A DNA stretch of 64,000 nt. It comes from an uncultured Clostridium sp. GTDB taxonomy: Bacteria; Bacillota; Clostridia; Clostridiales; Clostridiaceae. The notes below the pieces were generated by a model. It was not told where the DNA came from. It ran no database searches and saw nothing but the letters and a program-made list of their open reading frames with translations. Position 1 is the first letter of the stretch. Each line of letters starts with the position of its first letter. Made by a program: the position numbers and the translations under genes. Shown in pieces: positions 26,842-35,905 of this stretch. The stretch spans positions 1 through 64,000 of the forward strand of contig URGW01000004.1 of assembly GCA_900547475.1 (NCBI GenBank), read 5' to 3'.

Positions 26842-27942
26842 TTATATGGATTTATTAATTAAATTAAAGAATTCATCCCATGTTTCCTTTACTAAATTAT
26901 CACTATCTATACTTACTTCTGTTTTATCAAAACTGATAATATTATTGGCCCATTCTTGATAATTATCATGAGATATAAATTTTACGTTAGTATATCCTTC
27001 AAGTACCTCTCTTGAATATTTACAGTTTGAAACTAATATTCTTTTTCCAAACTTTGCTGCTTCAATTAATGGTAATCCGAAAGTTTCAATATAACTTGGA
27101 AATAAAACACAATTGCAACTTTTATAATACTGCAATACTTTATCATAAGTTAACGTAGATTTAAATTCTACTATATCTAAAAGACCATGTTCTTTACAGT
27201 AACTGTAGGAATCTGACTTTTCATCTAATGTAAATATTACTTTTATATTCTTAATTTTATCCTTATAATTTTCTTTAATGTGATTTAAAGCTTCTAATAT
27301 TACCTTATGGTTTTTATACTTATATTCATCTGCTGGGTAAAAATAAATATATTTATTATTATCTAAATGTAACTTTTCTATGTCATTTACATCAAATTCT
27401 TTTAGCTTTGGTTTAGATATTATAATTTTATCTTTACTTATTCCTTTTTCAATTAAAGAATCCTTCATCCATTTTGTTTGAACTGAAACATACATATCTT
27501 TCTTAATTGAATTATGAATTAAATGTTTATAAATATTAGTATAAAACCATAATTTTCTCTCATCCCTCTTAAGTATATTCCATTTAGAATATTCTGAGTA
27601 TGGTAATGATTGATGTAAATATATTATTTGTGGAACACCATTAAAACTTATAGCTGTATTTTGCAATGATATTACCAAATCTGGTTTTATATTATGTTCC
27701 TTTGCCCAAGCTTTCATTCCAAATTTATCCCACTTCATTCTATCAATCATTTGACGACCTTTTATATCATCAATAATTTTTATATATTCACATTCGTATT
27801 TTTTCAAATCTGCACTAACAAAAAAATAATAAAATTTACTTTTATCTTTTCTTAACTTAATTTCTTCTAGAAACTGAGTTAATACTGTTAAAGCTCCGCC
27901 ATTAATAGCAGCTGGATTATTAACAAAGATTACTTTTTTCAT
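26842..27942 (-). CDS. GT4-family glycosyltransferase
   Basis: 366-residue GT-B transferase. The Rossmann-type N-terminus has NNPAAINGGALTVLTQFL. The donor domain contains YPADEYKYKNHKVILEAL and the conserved glutamate segment FPSYIETFGLPLIEAAKFG. The start codon almost touches the capG stop (1-nt gap), with GGAG before it, so translation is likely coupled. Donor and acceptor are unknown. Confidence 0.82.
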   Translation of the reverse strand: MKKVIFVNNPAAINGGALTVLTQFLEEIKLRKDKSKFYYFFVSADLKKYECEYIKIIDDIKGRQMIDRMKWDKFGMKAWAKEHNIKPDLVISLQNTAISFNGVPQIIYLHQSLPYSEYSKWNILKRDERKLWFYTNIYKHLIHNSIKKDMYVSVQTKWMKDSLIEKGISKDKIIISKPKLKEFDVNDIEKLHLDNNKYIYFYPADEYKYKNHKVILEALNHIKENYKDKIKNIKVIFTLDEKSDSYSYCKEHGLLDIVEFKSTLTYDKVLQYYKSCNCVLFPSYIETFGLPLIEAAKFGKRILVSNCKYSREVLEGYTNVKFISHDNYQEWANNIISFDKTEVSIDSDNLVKETWDEFFNLINKSI

Positions 27943-27943
27943 A

Positions 27944-29068
27944 TTATTTTCTCCAAATAAATCTATTGATTACATCAGTATATCCTTGAACTATATTAAC
28001 AACTTTAGTTGAAACATTTATATCTGTATAATCATGAACTTTTACAGTATCCTCTCCTAAAGCCTTTTGCTTTGTTATTACTTCAATTGCTTGAGTAATT
28101 GAATCAAATGTAATTCCGCCTAATATTACAGATCCTTTATCAATTGCTTCTGGTCTTTCTGTACTAGTTCTAATAGATACAGCGGCAAACCCCATTATAT
28201 TTGATTCTTCTGCTAAAGATCCACTATCTGAAAGAACACAGAATGACTCCTTTTGAAGTTTATTATAATCATAGAATCCAAAAGGCTTTAATTGTCTAAT
28301 ATTCTCATGAAATTTTATATTCATATTTTCAATTCGCTTCCAGCTTCTTGGATGAGTTGAATAAATAACTGGCATATCATACTTTTCAGCTATTGCATTT
28401 AAAGCATCCGTTAAACTTTTAAAGTTAACATCATTATCAATATTCTCTTCTCTATGAGCACTTACTAATATAAATTTACCCTTTTCAAGATTTAACTCTT
28501 CTAATACCTTACTTTCATCAATTTTATTCATATACTTATAGAATACCTCTGGTAATGGTGATCCAGTTACAAAAGTATATTCTTTTCTCATACCTTCAGA
28601 TAATAAATATCTTCTTGCATGCTCCGTATAAGCTAAATTAACATCTGAAGTAACATCAACTATTCTTCTATTAATTTCTTCAGGAACATTTTGATCAAAA
28701 CATCTATTTCCTGCTTCCATATGAAACACTGGAATTTTTAATCTCTTAGCTGCAATAGCACTTAAACAAGAATTTGTATCACCTAATATTATTAAAGCAT
28801 CAGGTTTTTCTTGCACTAATATCTTATAACTTTCTGCTATTATATTTCCCATTGTTTCTCCAAGATCATTTCCCACAACTCCTAAGAAATGATTTGGTTG
28901 TCTTAACTCTAATTCTTTAAAAAATACATCATTTAATGTATAATCCCAATTTTGTCCTGTATGAACTAATATATGATTAAAGTATTCATCACATTTTTTT
29001 ATAACTTCTGCTAACCTTATTATTTCTGGCCTAGTGCCAACAATGGTCATTACCTTTAGTTTCTTCAT
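27944..29068 (-). CDS. capG: UDP-N-acetyl-L-fucosamine synthase (2-epimerase), CapG/FnlC type
   Basis: Non-hydrolysing UDP-HexNAc 2-epimerase fold of 374 aa, with VGTRPEIIRLAEVI at the N-terminus, the HTGQNWDYTLNDVFFKEL segment, SAHREENID, and SDSGSLAEESNIMGF at the nucleotide site. The HTGQN..L..VFF..L version and the immediate neighbours CapF and CapE point to the FnlC/CapG branch, which performs the last step to UDP-L-FucNAc, rather than to general MnaA. A separate MnaA-like gene lies at 56302-57426. AGGAGG-like SD (GGAGG) precedes the ATG. Confidence 0.85.
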   Translation of the reverse strand: MKKLKVMTIVGTRPEIIRLAEVIKKCDEYFNHILVHTGQNWDYTLNDVFFKELELRQPNHFLGVVGNDLGETMGNIIAESYKILVQEKPDALIILGDTNSCLSAIAAKRLKIPVFHMEAGNRCFDQNVPEEINRRIVDVTSDVNLAYTEHARRYLLSEGMRKEYTFVTGSPLPEVFYKYMNKIDESKVLEELNLEKGKFILVSAHREENIDNDVNFKSLTDALNAIAEKYDMPVIYSTHPRSWKRIENMNIKFHENIRQLKPFGFYDYNKLQKESFCVLSDSGSLAEESNIMGFAAVSIRTSTERPEAIDKGSVILGGITFDSITQAIEVITKQKALGEDTVKVHDYTDINVSTKVVNIVQGYTDVINRFIWRK

Positions 29069-29071
29069 TTT

Positions 29072-30181
29072 CTATACCTCCAAAAAGTAAGTGTCTGGTT
29101 TATTCGGATTGAAAACTTCATTTACCCACATTACTGTCACTAAATCTTTATCTCCTGTATTAACTATACTGTGTGTATATCCAACTGGTATATCTACTAC
29201 TTCTAACTTTTCTCCACTTACCTTATATTCAATTATATTATCTTCATTAGGTTTTCTAAATCTAATTACTCCTTCTCCACTAACTACAAGGAATTTTTCA
29301 TTTTTAGTATTATGCCAATGATTTCCTTTTGTAATTCCTGGCTTTGAAACATTAATTGATACTTGCCCGCTATTAGGAGTTTTTATAAACTCCGTAAATG
29401 ATCCTCTATTATCAATATTCATCTTTAATGGATAACTAAAACTCTCTTCTGGTAAATAACTTAAATAAGTACTATATAATTTTTTAACTAATGGATCTGA
29501 CATATTAGGAATCATTAAACTATTTCTGCTTTCAACGAAAGATTTTATCAAATCTACTATTTCACCTAATGTAGCATTATGTTCAATATCTACCTTAACA
29601 TATCCATCTTCTTTATTATCAGTATTTATCATAGTATTAACTAAGGAATTTACAACATCATCTATATATACTAAAGTCATTTCTCTGGCTGGATCTGATA
29701 TCCAAACCTCTTCCCCTCTAGCTATATTGTGACAAAAGGTTGCTATAGCAGAATTATAATTAGGTCTACACCACTTTCCAAATACATTTGGTAATCTAAA
29801 AATAAAAACTTTAGCTTTAGCTTCATTCTTATAATTTAATAATGCTTCTTCTGAAAGTTTTTTACTTTTACCATAATCATTATCTAAGTCAGCTTGTATT
29901 GATGATGTTATTACTATAGGAGTATTTTTATTATTAGACTTTAAAAAATCCACAATTTTTCCTGTTAATCCTGAATTCCCTTCAAAGAACTCTTCTTCAT
30001 TTTTAGGTCTATTAATTCCTGCTAGATGAAAAATAAAATCTGATTTTAATAATCCTTCTTCTAACTCTTCTTTTGAATTATTCCTATCTATTGATATAAC
30101 TTCGTAGTTCTCTAATCTCTTTAATGCACCTACTAGGTTTCTACCTATAAACCCATTAGCACCTGTAACTAATATATTCAT
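29072..30181 (-). CDS. capF: Capsular polysaccharide reductase/epimerase, CapF/FnlB type
   Basis: Bifunctional enzyme of UDP-L-FucNAc synthesis. An N-terminal SDR domain (GANGFIGRNL, HLAGINRP, and KKLSEEA in place of the usual YxxxK) covers about 1-240. A C-terminal cupin (about 250-369) has a metal site in GNHWHNTKNEKF, the fusion peculiar to CapF. Its length of 369 aa matches that family. It sits between CapE and CapG with gaps of 3 and 13 nt. Confidence 0.9.
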   Translation of the reverse strand: MNILVTGANGFIGRNLVGALKRLENYEVISIDRNNSKEELEEGLLKSDFIFHLAGINRPKNEEEFFEGNSGLTGKIVDFLKSNNKNTPIVITSSIQADLDNDYGKSKKLSEEALLNYKNEAKAKVFIFRLPNVFGKWCRPNYNSAIATFCHNIARGEEVWISDPAREMTLVYIDDVVNSLVNTMINTDNKEDGYVKVDIEHNATLGEIVDLIKSFVESRNSLMIPNMSDPLVKKLYSTYLSYLPEESFSYPLKMNIDNRGSFTEFIKTPNSGQVSINVSKPGITKGNHWHNTKNEKFLVVSGEGVIRFRKPNEDNIIEYKVSGEKLEVVDIPVGYTHSIVNTGDKDLVTVMWVNEVFNPNKPDTYFLEV

Positions 30182-30194
30182 ACATTACTCCCTA

Positions 30195-31256
30195 TTACAT
30201 ATGCTCTGATAACTTATCACATTCTGTTTTTTCTTCTACTTTGAAAGTCTTTAACTCTTTTTGAATGTATGGAAGCTTTAATAGCATTTCCTTAACTTGT
30301 TCAATGTTAATTCTATTAGTATTATCAGAATTGTATTCTTCTTGATTTCTTCTTGATCCTTCACCTTCTGTAAAGTATTTAGCGTAATTTAAATCTCTAT
30401 TATCTGATGGTATTCTAAAGTAATTTCCACAATCATCAACTTTAACAAATTCTTCTTTAGTTAATAAAGTTTCATATGCCTTTTCTCCATGTCTAGCACC
30501 AATTATCTTAATTCCTACATTTGAATCAAATACTTCTTTTAATGCAGTTGCTAACTCTAAAACTGTGCAAGCTGGAGCCTTTTGAACAAATATATCTCCT
30601 TGTTCTCCATTTTCAAATGCATATAAAACTAAATCAACAGATTCCTCAAGTGACATCATATATCTTGTCATATTTGGATCTGTAACAGTTAAGTCCTTTC
30701 CCTGTCTCATTAAATCAACAAATAATGGAATAACTGATCCTCTTGATGCCATTACATTTCCATATCTAGTTCCACAAAAAACAGTATCCCCTGGCTGAGC
30801 AGCTCTAGCTCTAGCAATCATCGCTTTTTCAGCCATAGCTTTTGATATACCCATTGCATTTACAGGATAAACAGCTTTATCTGTACTTAATAATATGCAT
30901 TTTTTAACATTATTCATTAATGCTGATTTAAATACATTATCAGATCCTTCAACATTAGTTTTTACAGCTTCCATAGGATAGAACTCACATGAAGGTACTT
31001 GTTTTAATGCAGCAGCATGGAATACATAATCTACACCTTTCATTGCATAATTAATACTATCTAAGTCTCTTACATCCCCAATATAATATTTTACTTTATC
31101 ACTTTTAATATATTTTCTCATATCATCTTGCTTCTTTTCATCTCTTGAGAAAACTCTTATTTCCTTTATATCTGTATCCATAAATCTTCTTAAAACTGCA
31201 TGCCCAAATGATCCTGTACCACCTGTAATTAAAAGAACCTTATCTTTGAATATCAT
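30195..31256 (-). CDS. capE: UDP-GlcNAc 4,6-dehydratase/5-epimerase, CapE/FnlA type
   Basis: First committed step from UDP-GlcNAc toward UDP-L-FucNAc. The extended SDR of 353 aa shows TGGTGSFGHAVLRRF, HAAALKQVPSCE, STDKAVYPVNAMGISKAMAEK (with Met where classical SDRs have Tyr, as in this family) and GTRYGNVMASRGSVIPLF. It is soluble, lacking the membrane domain of the PglF/CapD homologue encoded upstream in the same operon. AAAGGAGAGG precedes the ATG. Confidence 0.92.
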   Translation of the reverse strand: MIFKDKVLLITGGTGSFGHAVLRRFMDTDIKEIRVFSRDEKKQDDMRKYIKSDKVKYYIGDVRDLDSINYAMKGVDYVFHAAALKQVPSCEFYPMEAVKTNVEGSDNVFKSALMNNVKKCILLSTDKAVYPVNAMGISKAMAEKAMIARARAAQPGDTVFCGTRYGNVMASRGSVIPLFVDLMRQGKDLTVTDPNMTRYMMSLEESVDLVLYAFENGEQGDIFVQKAPACTVLELATALKEVFDSNVGIKIIGARHGEKAYETLLTKEEFVKVDDCGNYFRIPSDNRDLNYAKYFTEGEGSRRNQEEYNSDNTNRINIEQVKEMLLKLPYIQKELKTFKVEEKTECDKLSEHM

Positions 31257-31272
31257 ATTTACCTCTCCTTTA

Positions 31273-32469
31273 TTATTTAGTAATTATATTCTTTAAATCT
31301 TGTAATAATTTAGTTCTAGTAAACTTGCTATTAAAATACTCTTTTCCAAGTTTCCCTAGATTTCTTCTTTGTTCTATATTCATATTGTATAACTTTATTA
31401 CATTTTTATACAACCCTTGAAAATCTTCAGCCTCGGCAACTAAACCACATTTGCTTTCTTCAATTACCTTTTTCCCTTCTCCACTTATAGCAGCTAAAAT
31501 TGGCTTTCCTGCTGCCATATAGGATTGTACCTTCGCTGGTAAAGTAACTCTTAATATTTCTTCATCCCTTAAAGTAACTATTAACCCTTGTGATTCCGAA
31601 AAATATTTCGGCATTTCTGAAGATGGCTTTCTTCCTATAAACCTAACGGTATCAGTTAACCCAAATTCATTTGCAATATTTTTAACATTTTCGAATTCAC
31701 TTCCATCACCAATTATTTGCCATATAATATCTTTATTATCTTTTGCTAAATTAGCAGCCTTTATTATCGTATCTACGCTTTGGGCTTTTCCTATATTCCC
31801 TGCAAATGTTACAGTGAACCTATTATCTTTTTTTTCATTCTTAATATCTGAGTTACTATAAAAGTCTTCAGCCCATTGTGGTAAATAATAAAGTTTTTCT
31901 CTACTTACTCCTTGAGTAAGTAATATTTCTTCATATCCTCGTGATGCAATTAATAAATTATCAAATGAATCATATATTTTATTACACATTTTTTTTAATA
32001 CTTTTCTTAATCTTGAATTATTTATATTTATAATAGAATAAAAGGTTTCTGGCCATAAATCTTGAATATAAATATACGATGATACTTTTTTTACTTTCGA
32101 GTAAATTATCGCTGGTATAGCAGAAGTTATAGGTGATACTTGAAAAACAAATACTCTATCATATTTCTCAAATAATAATGGAATAACTTTTACAGATGCA
32201 TTTATCATAAATGATATATAATTTAATGCTAACATTGCTGCATTGTCCTTACCCCTAGGAATCATTGCGCACCTTTTAATTTTAATACCTTCATACTCTT
32301 TTTCTCCCCTATTAAAAAATGAATATCCATCATATAATTTTCCAAATGGATAATTAGGTAATCCAGTTAGTACAGTAACCTCATGCCCTTCTTCCTTTAA
32401 CCCCTTGCAAATATCATTTATTCTAAAATCTTCTGGCCAAAAATATTGTGATACTACTAAAATCTTCAT
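31273..32469 (-). CDS. GT4-family glycosyltransferase, WbuB-like (L-fucosaminyl transferase candidate)
   Basis: 398-residue GT-B transferase with VVSQYFWPEDFRINDICKGL at the N-terminus and GLPNYPFGKLYDGY after it, features of the WbuB group. WbuB proteins commonly accompany UDP-L-FucNAc pathways and are thought to transfer that sugar. The donor domain has FAGNIGKAQSVDTIIKAA. The start overlaps the end of the preceding gene's ribosome region (3-nt gap, SD AAGGATAT). Placement directly before capE-capF-capG supports L-FucNAc as donor; this is inferred. Confidence 0.82.
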   Translation of the reverse strand: MKILVVSQYFWPEDFRINDICKGLKEEGHEVTVLTGLPNYPFGKLYDGYSFFNRGEKEYEGIKIKRCAMIPRGKDNAAMLALNYISFMINASVKVIPLLFEKYDRVFVFQVSPITSAIPAIIYSKVKKVSSYIYIQDLWPETFYSIININNSRLRKVLKKMCNKIYDSFDNLLIASRGYEEILLTQGVSREKLYYLPQWAEDFYSNSDIKNEKKDNRFTVTFAGNIGKAQSVDTIIKAANLAKDNKDIIWQIIGDGSEFENVKNIANEFGLTDTVRFIGRKPSSEMPKYFSESQGLIVTLRDEEILRVTLPAKVQSYMAAGKPILAAISGEGKKVIEESKCGLVAEAEDFQGLYKNVIKLYNMNIEQRRNLGKLGKEYFNSKFTRTKLLQDLKNIITK

Positions 32470-32472
32470 TGT

Positions 32473-33369
32473 TTATATATCCTTAATTGTATATTTTAAG
32501 TTTACTTTTTTATTTATCTTATCTGATGAATAGATATTATCACTTATTAACTTAATTGAATTTTCATGAATAAATTGTTTCTTTAAAGTTAAACTATTTA
32601 ACTTGTATAAATACGCGAATGCAAATTTAGGTATTGTAACTTTACTTTTCCCATTAAATTTTTCAACTAACTCTTTATAATAATATACTCTTGAATCTCC
32701 AATATTATATATTTCACTAATTTCATTTTCGCAGTTATTTATTAAGTAGTTAACAGCTTCATATATATTTCTAATATGGCATAAAGTTAACTTTTGCATT
32801 CCATCTCCAACCTTATATGTAATACCTTTTATTAAGGTTCTTCTTTGTATATTTAGTAAAAAATCCTTTGAGTATACTGGGTTTAGTCTTAAAATAGAAT
32901 ACTTACCTTTATATTTGCTAATAATATAATCTTCTGATTTCTTTTTAGCAACAGCATATGGACTTCTCGGATTACAAGAATCATCCTCAAGATAATACTT
33001 CTTATCCAAGCTCTCTCCATAAACTGAAATTGTACTTATAAATATAAAATCTTTCAATTTTAAGTACTTATTACTTAAATCAATTAAATCAGCAGTAGCT
33101 TCATAATTTACTTTAATAAATCTATCATAAGATAGATCATTCCCTTTATTGTGCGCTAATGCTGCACAATGAATTATAAAATCTAAATCCTTATTTTCTT
33201 TAATTATTTTTTCTATTTCATCTTTATTTGTTATGTCACAACTATAATACTTATGACAACCATCATATTGTTCTCTTCTACCAATTCCTATTACTTCGTG
33301 TTCATTCATTAAATTGCTAGCTAGAAAACTACCAACTATTCCATATACACCAGTAATTAAAATCTTCAT
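32473..33369 (-). CDS. NAD(P)-dependent sugar epimerase/reductase (extended SDR)
   Basis: 298 aa with the nucleotide-binding glycine motif in TGVYGIVGSFL, HCAALAHNKG, ISVYGES and the catalytic YAVAK. It probably reduces or epimerises a 4-keto sugar nucleotide made by the neighbouring PglF/CapD-type dehydratase, as WbpV-like reductases do for QuiNAc, but 4-epimerase activity cannot be excluded. It lies between the initiating transferase and the WbuB-like transferase genes in the operon. Confidence 0.75.
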   Translation of the reverse strand: MKILITGVYGIVGSFLASNLMNEHEVIGIGRREQYDGCHKYYSCDITNKDEIEKIIKENKDLDFIIHCAALAHNKGNDLSYDRFIKVNYEATADLIDLSNKYLKLKDFIFISTISVYGESLDKKYYLEDDSCNPRSPYAVAKKKSEDYIISKYKGKYSILRLNPVYSKDFLLNIQRRTLIKGITYKVGDGMQKLTLCHIRNIYEAVNYLINNCENEISEIYNIGDSRVYYYKELVEKFNGKSKVTIPKFAFAYLYKLNSLTLKKQFIHENSIKLISDNIYSSDKINKKVNLKYTIKDI

Positions 33370-33393
33370 ATTAGTTCACCAGCCTCTATTTTA

Positions 33394-33963
33394 TTAAGCC
33401 TTTCCTTCTTTAACTCCTTCTCTTTTTAAAACCTTAAATAAAGTTAAGAATATTATTTTTAAGTCTAGAGCAAAGCTCATTTTATCTAAATATTCTTTGT
33501 CTAACTTAACTTTTAATTCTAATGGAATTTCATCTCTTCCATTGATTTGAGCCCACCCTGTTAATCCCGGCAATAATTTGTGAATTCCACACTTTGTTCT
33601 TTTCTCTTTTAAATCTAATTGGTTATATAAAGCAGGCCTTGGCCCCACTATACTCATTTCTCCCTTTATTATATTAAATAATTGTGGCAATTCATCTAAA
33701 CTAGTCTTTCTCATAAACTTACCAACTGAAGTAATATATTGTTCTGGATTTTCTAATAAATGAGTAGCAACATTAGGCGTATCAACTCTCATAGTTCTAA
33801 ATTTATATATATAAAATTCTTTATTATCTTTTCCTATTCTTTTTTGTTTAAATAATATTGGTCCTTTAGACGTTAACTTTACTAATACTACTAATACCAA
33901 AATAACTGGTGATAGTAATATAATTCCAAGTAAACTCATTATAAAATCAAAAGCCCTTTTCAC
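33394..33963 (-). CDS. Initiating phosphosugar transferase (bacterial sugar transferase, PglC/WcaJ C-domain type)
   Basis: Transfers the first phospho-sugar from a UDP-sugar to undecaprenyl phosphate. The 189 aa contain one N-terminal membrane/re-entrant helix and the conserved catalytic core: GPILFKQKRIG, YKFRTMRVDT, RKTSLDELPQLFNI, SIVGPRPAL and PGLTGWAQINGRDE. It is the minimal monotopic form without the extra membrane domain of WbaP. The start is GTG with AGGAGG 9 nt upstream. Pairing with the preceding PglF/CapD gene suggests that the first sugar derives from UDP-GlcNAc by 4,6-dehydration. Confidence 0.92.
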   Translation of the reverse strand: MKRAFDFIMSLLGIILLSPVILVLVVLVKLTSKGPILFKQKRIGKDNKEFYIYKFRTMRVDTPNVATHLLENPEQYITSVGKFMRKTSLDELPQLFNIIKGEMSIVGPRPALYNQLDLKEKRTKCGIHKLLPGLTGWAQINGRDEIPLELKVKLDKEYLDKMSFALDLKIIFLTLFKVLKREGVKEGKA

Positions 33964-33979
33964 TAGATTAATCCTCCTA

Positions 33980-35863
33980 TTACTTAGTTACCGCAGCTTC
34001 ATCTTCATTTGCTTTATTTGAATGTACTTCAGTTATTGTATAAGTAGGTACTATTTTCTTTATTTCTCTTTTAATCATATTTTTATTACCAGTCTTTACA
34101 ACCTCTAAAAGATTATTAATCTCTGTTTTTAATTCATCCAAATCAAACTCTGATAATTTCCCCGTAAATATCTTTTCATGAGCTGTATTCTCTAACCCCT
34201 CTTCGCTCATCAATAGCTCTTCATACAATTTTTCACCAGGTCTTAATCCCGTTATTTTAATTTCAATATCTTTATTAGGCTCAAAACCAGATAATCTTAT
34301 CAATTTCTCAGCTAAATCATAAATTTTAACTGGTTTTCCCATATCTAATATGAATATTTCTCCACCTTTTGCATAAGCTCCTGCTTGAAGAACAAGTTGT
34401 GCTGCCTCTGGAATAAGCATGAAATACCTTATAATATCTCTATGTGTTAATGTTACAGGTCCACCTTCTGATATTTGCTTCTTAAATAAAGGAATAACTG
34501 AACCATTACTTCCTAATACATTTCCAAATCTAACAGCTACAAATTCTGTTTTGCTCTTTTTATTTAACGCCTGTACAATCATTTCACACAAACGTTTAGT
34601 AGCTCCCATTACATTAGTTGGGTTTACAGCCTTATCAGTTGATATTAAAACAAATTTTTCTACTTTATATTTGTCTGAACATTCACCTAAATTTAATGTT
34701 CCACAAACATTATTTCTTATTGCCTCTTGAGGATTATCCTCCATTAATGGAACATGTTTATGTGCAGCAGCATGAAATACTACTTGTGGTTTATAATGCG
34801 CAAAAATACTATCAAGTCTATCTTTCTCTCTTACTGAAGCAATTATTACTTCTTTTTGTAAGTCAGGCTCACTTCTAGTTAGTTCATTTTGTAAATCATA
34901 AGCATTATTTTCATAGTTATCTAGTATAAGTAGTTTCTTTGGCTTAAACTTTGCAATTTGTCTACACAGTTCAGAACCTATTGATCCACCACCACCAGTA
35001 ACTAATACAATCTTTCCACTAAGATACTCATTAATCCCATCTTTGTCTAACTTTATTTCTTCCCTACCCAATAAATCTCTTAAATCAACATCTCTCATTT
35101 TATTTAGTGCAACTTTATTATCTATTAACTCATTTATACTTGGAACTAATTTTACTTTGACATTAGCTTCTTCACATATATCTAATATTTTATATTTCTC
35201 TTTGGCGCCTATATTAGATATAGCAAACAAAATTAAATCAACATTCTTTTTATCACATATATCCAATATTTCATTTCTATCCCCCAAAACTTTAACTCCA
35301 TTTAAGTAGCTCCCCTTTTTGGCTGGATTATCATCAATTAATCCAATAGCTTTATACTTAAAGTGTTTATCCTTATGAATTTGATCAATTAATAAATGTG
35401 CACAAGTTCCTGCTCCTATTATAAGAACTCTCTCTCTATCATTGCTTACCATTATATTTCCATATACCATTATTCTTCTAATTAATCTAAAAGATAACCT
35501 AACCCCTAAAATCATAAGTGTTATAAATACAAATGATAATATAGTAACCATTCTTGGAATTCTTACTGGAACTATTTCCATAAATATAAAGTTTAATATT
35601 GCTGCAATACTACAAGCAGTTGCCCCATAAATAACTTCATCTATTCCTGCTATTCTCCATGTACTTCTATACATTTTAAAAATTAAAAGCATGGAAATAT
35701 ATATTAAGATAATTATAGTTATATACTTCCAAAATACATCTAGATATATTTGATCAAAATTCCATCCTAACCTTATATAAATACTTACCATATAAGATAA
35801 CATTATTATAATAATATCAATTAGCACAAGTAAAAATGTTTTTAAACCTTTTATGCTTTCCAT
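33980..35863 (-). CDS. Membrane-bound UDP-GlcNAc 4,6-dehydratase, PglF/CapD/WbpM type
   Basis: 627 aa. Four membrane helices (about 8-130), a CoA-binding-like Rossmann domain (GAGTCAHLLIDQI, about 150-260) and a catalytic SDR domain (TGGGGSIGSELCRQI near 290, HAAAHKHVPLMEDNPQEAI, STDKAVNPTNVMGATKRLCE, FGNVLGSNGSVIPLF). The tail has GLRPGEKLYEELL. This is the full-length architecture of the family. It is the second gene of the capsule operon and should feed the adjacent SDR reductase and the initiating transferase. AAGGAG precedes the ATG. Confidence 0.92.
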   Translation of the reverse strand: MESIKGLKTFLLVLIDIIIIMLSYMVSIYIRLGWNFDQIYLDVFWKYITIIILIYISMLLIFKMYRSTWRIAGIDEVIYGATACSIAAILNFIFMEIVPVRIPRMVTILSFVFITLMILGVRLSFRLIRRIMVYGNIMVSNDRERVLIIGAGTCAHLLIDQIHKDKHFKYKAIGLIDDNPAKKGSYLNGVKVLGDRNEILDICDKKNVDLILFAISNIGAKEKYKILDICEEANVKVKLVPSINELIDNKVALNKMRDVDLRDLLGREEIKLDKDGINEYLSGKIVLVTGGGGSIGSELCRQIAKFKPKKLLILDNYENNAYDLQNELTRSEPDLQKEVIIASVREKDRLDSIFAHYKPQVVFHAAAHKHVPLMEDNPQEAIRNNVCGTLNLGECSDKYKVEKFVLISTDKAVNPTNVMGATKRLCEMIVQALNKKSKTEFVAVRFGNVLGSNGSVIPLFKKQISEGGPVTLTHRDIIRYFMLIPEAAQLVLQAGAYAKGGEIFILDMGKPVKIYDLAEKLIRLSGFEPNKDIEIKITGLRPGEKLYEELLMSEEGLENTAHEKIFTGKLSEFDLDELKTEINNLLEVVKTGNKNMIKREIKKIVPTYTITEVHSNKANEDEAAVTK

Positions 35864-35905
35864 ATTTTTTGCTCCTTCTATAGTAAAAGCAGTAAATTAT
35901 AATAT

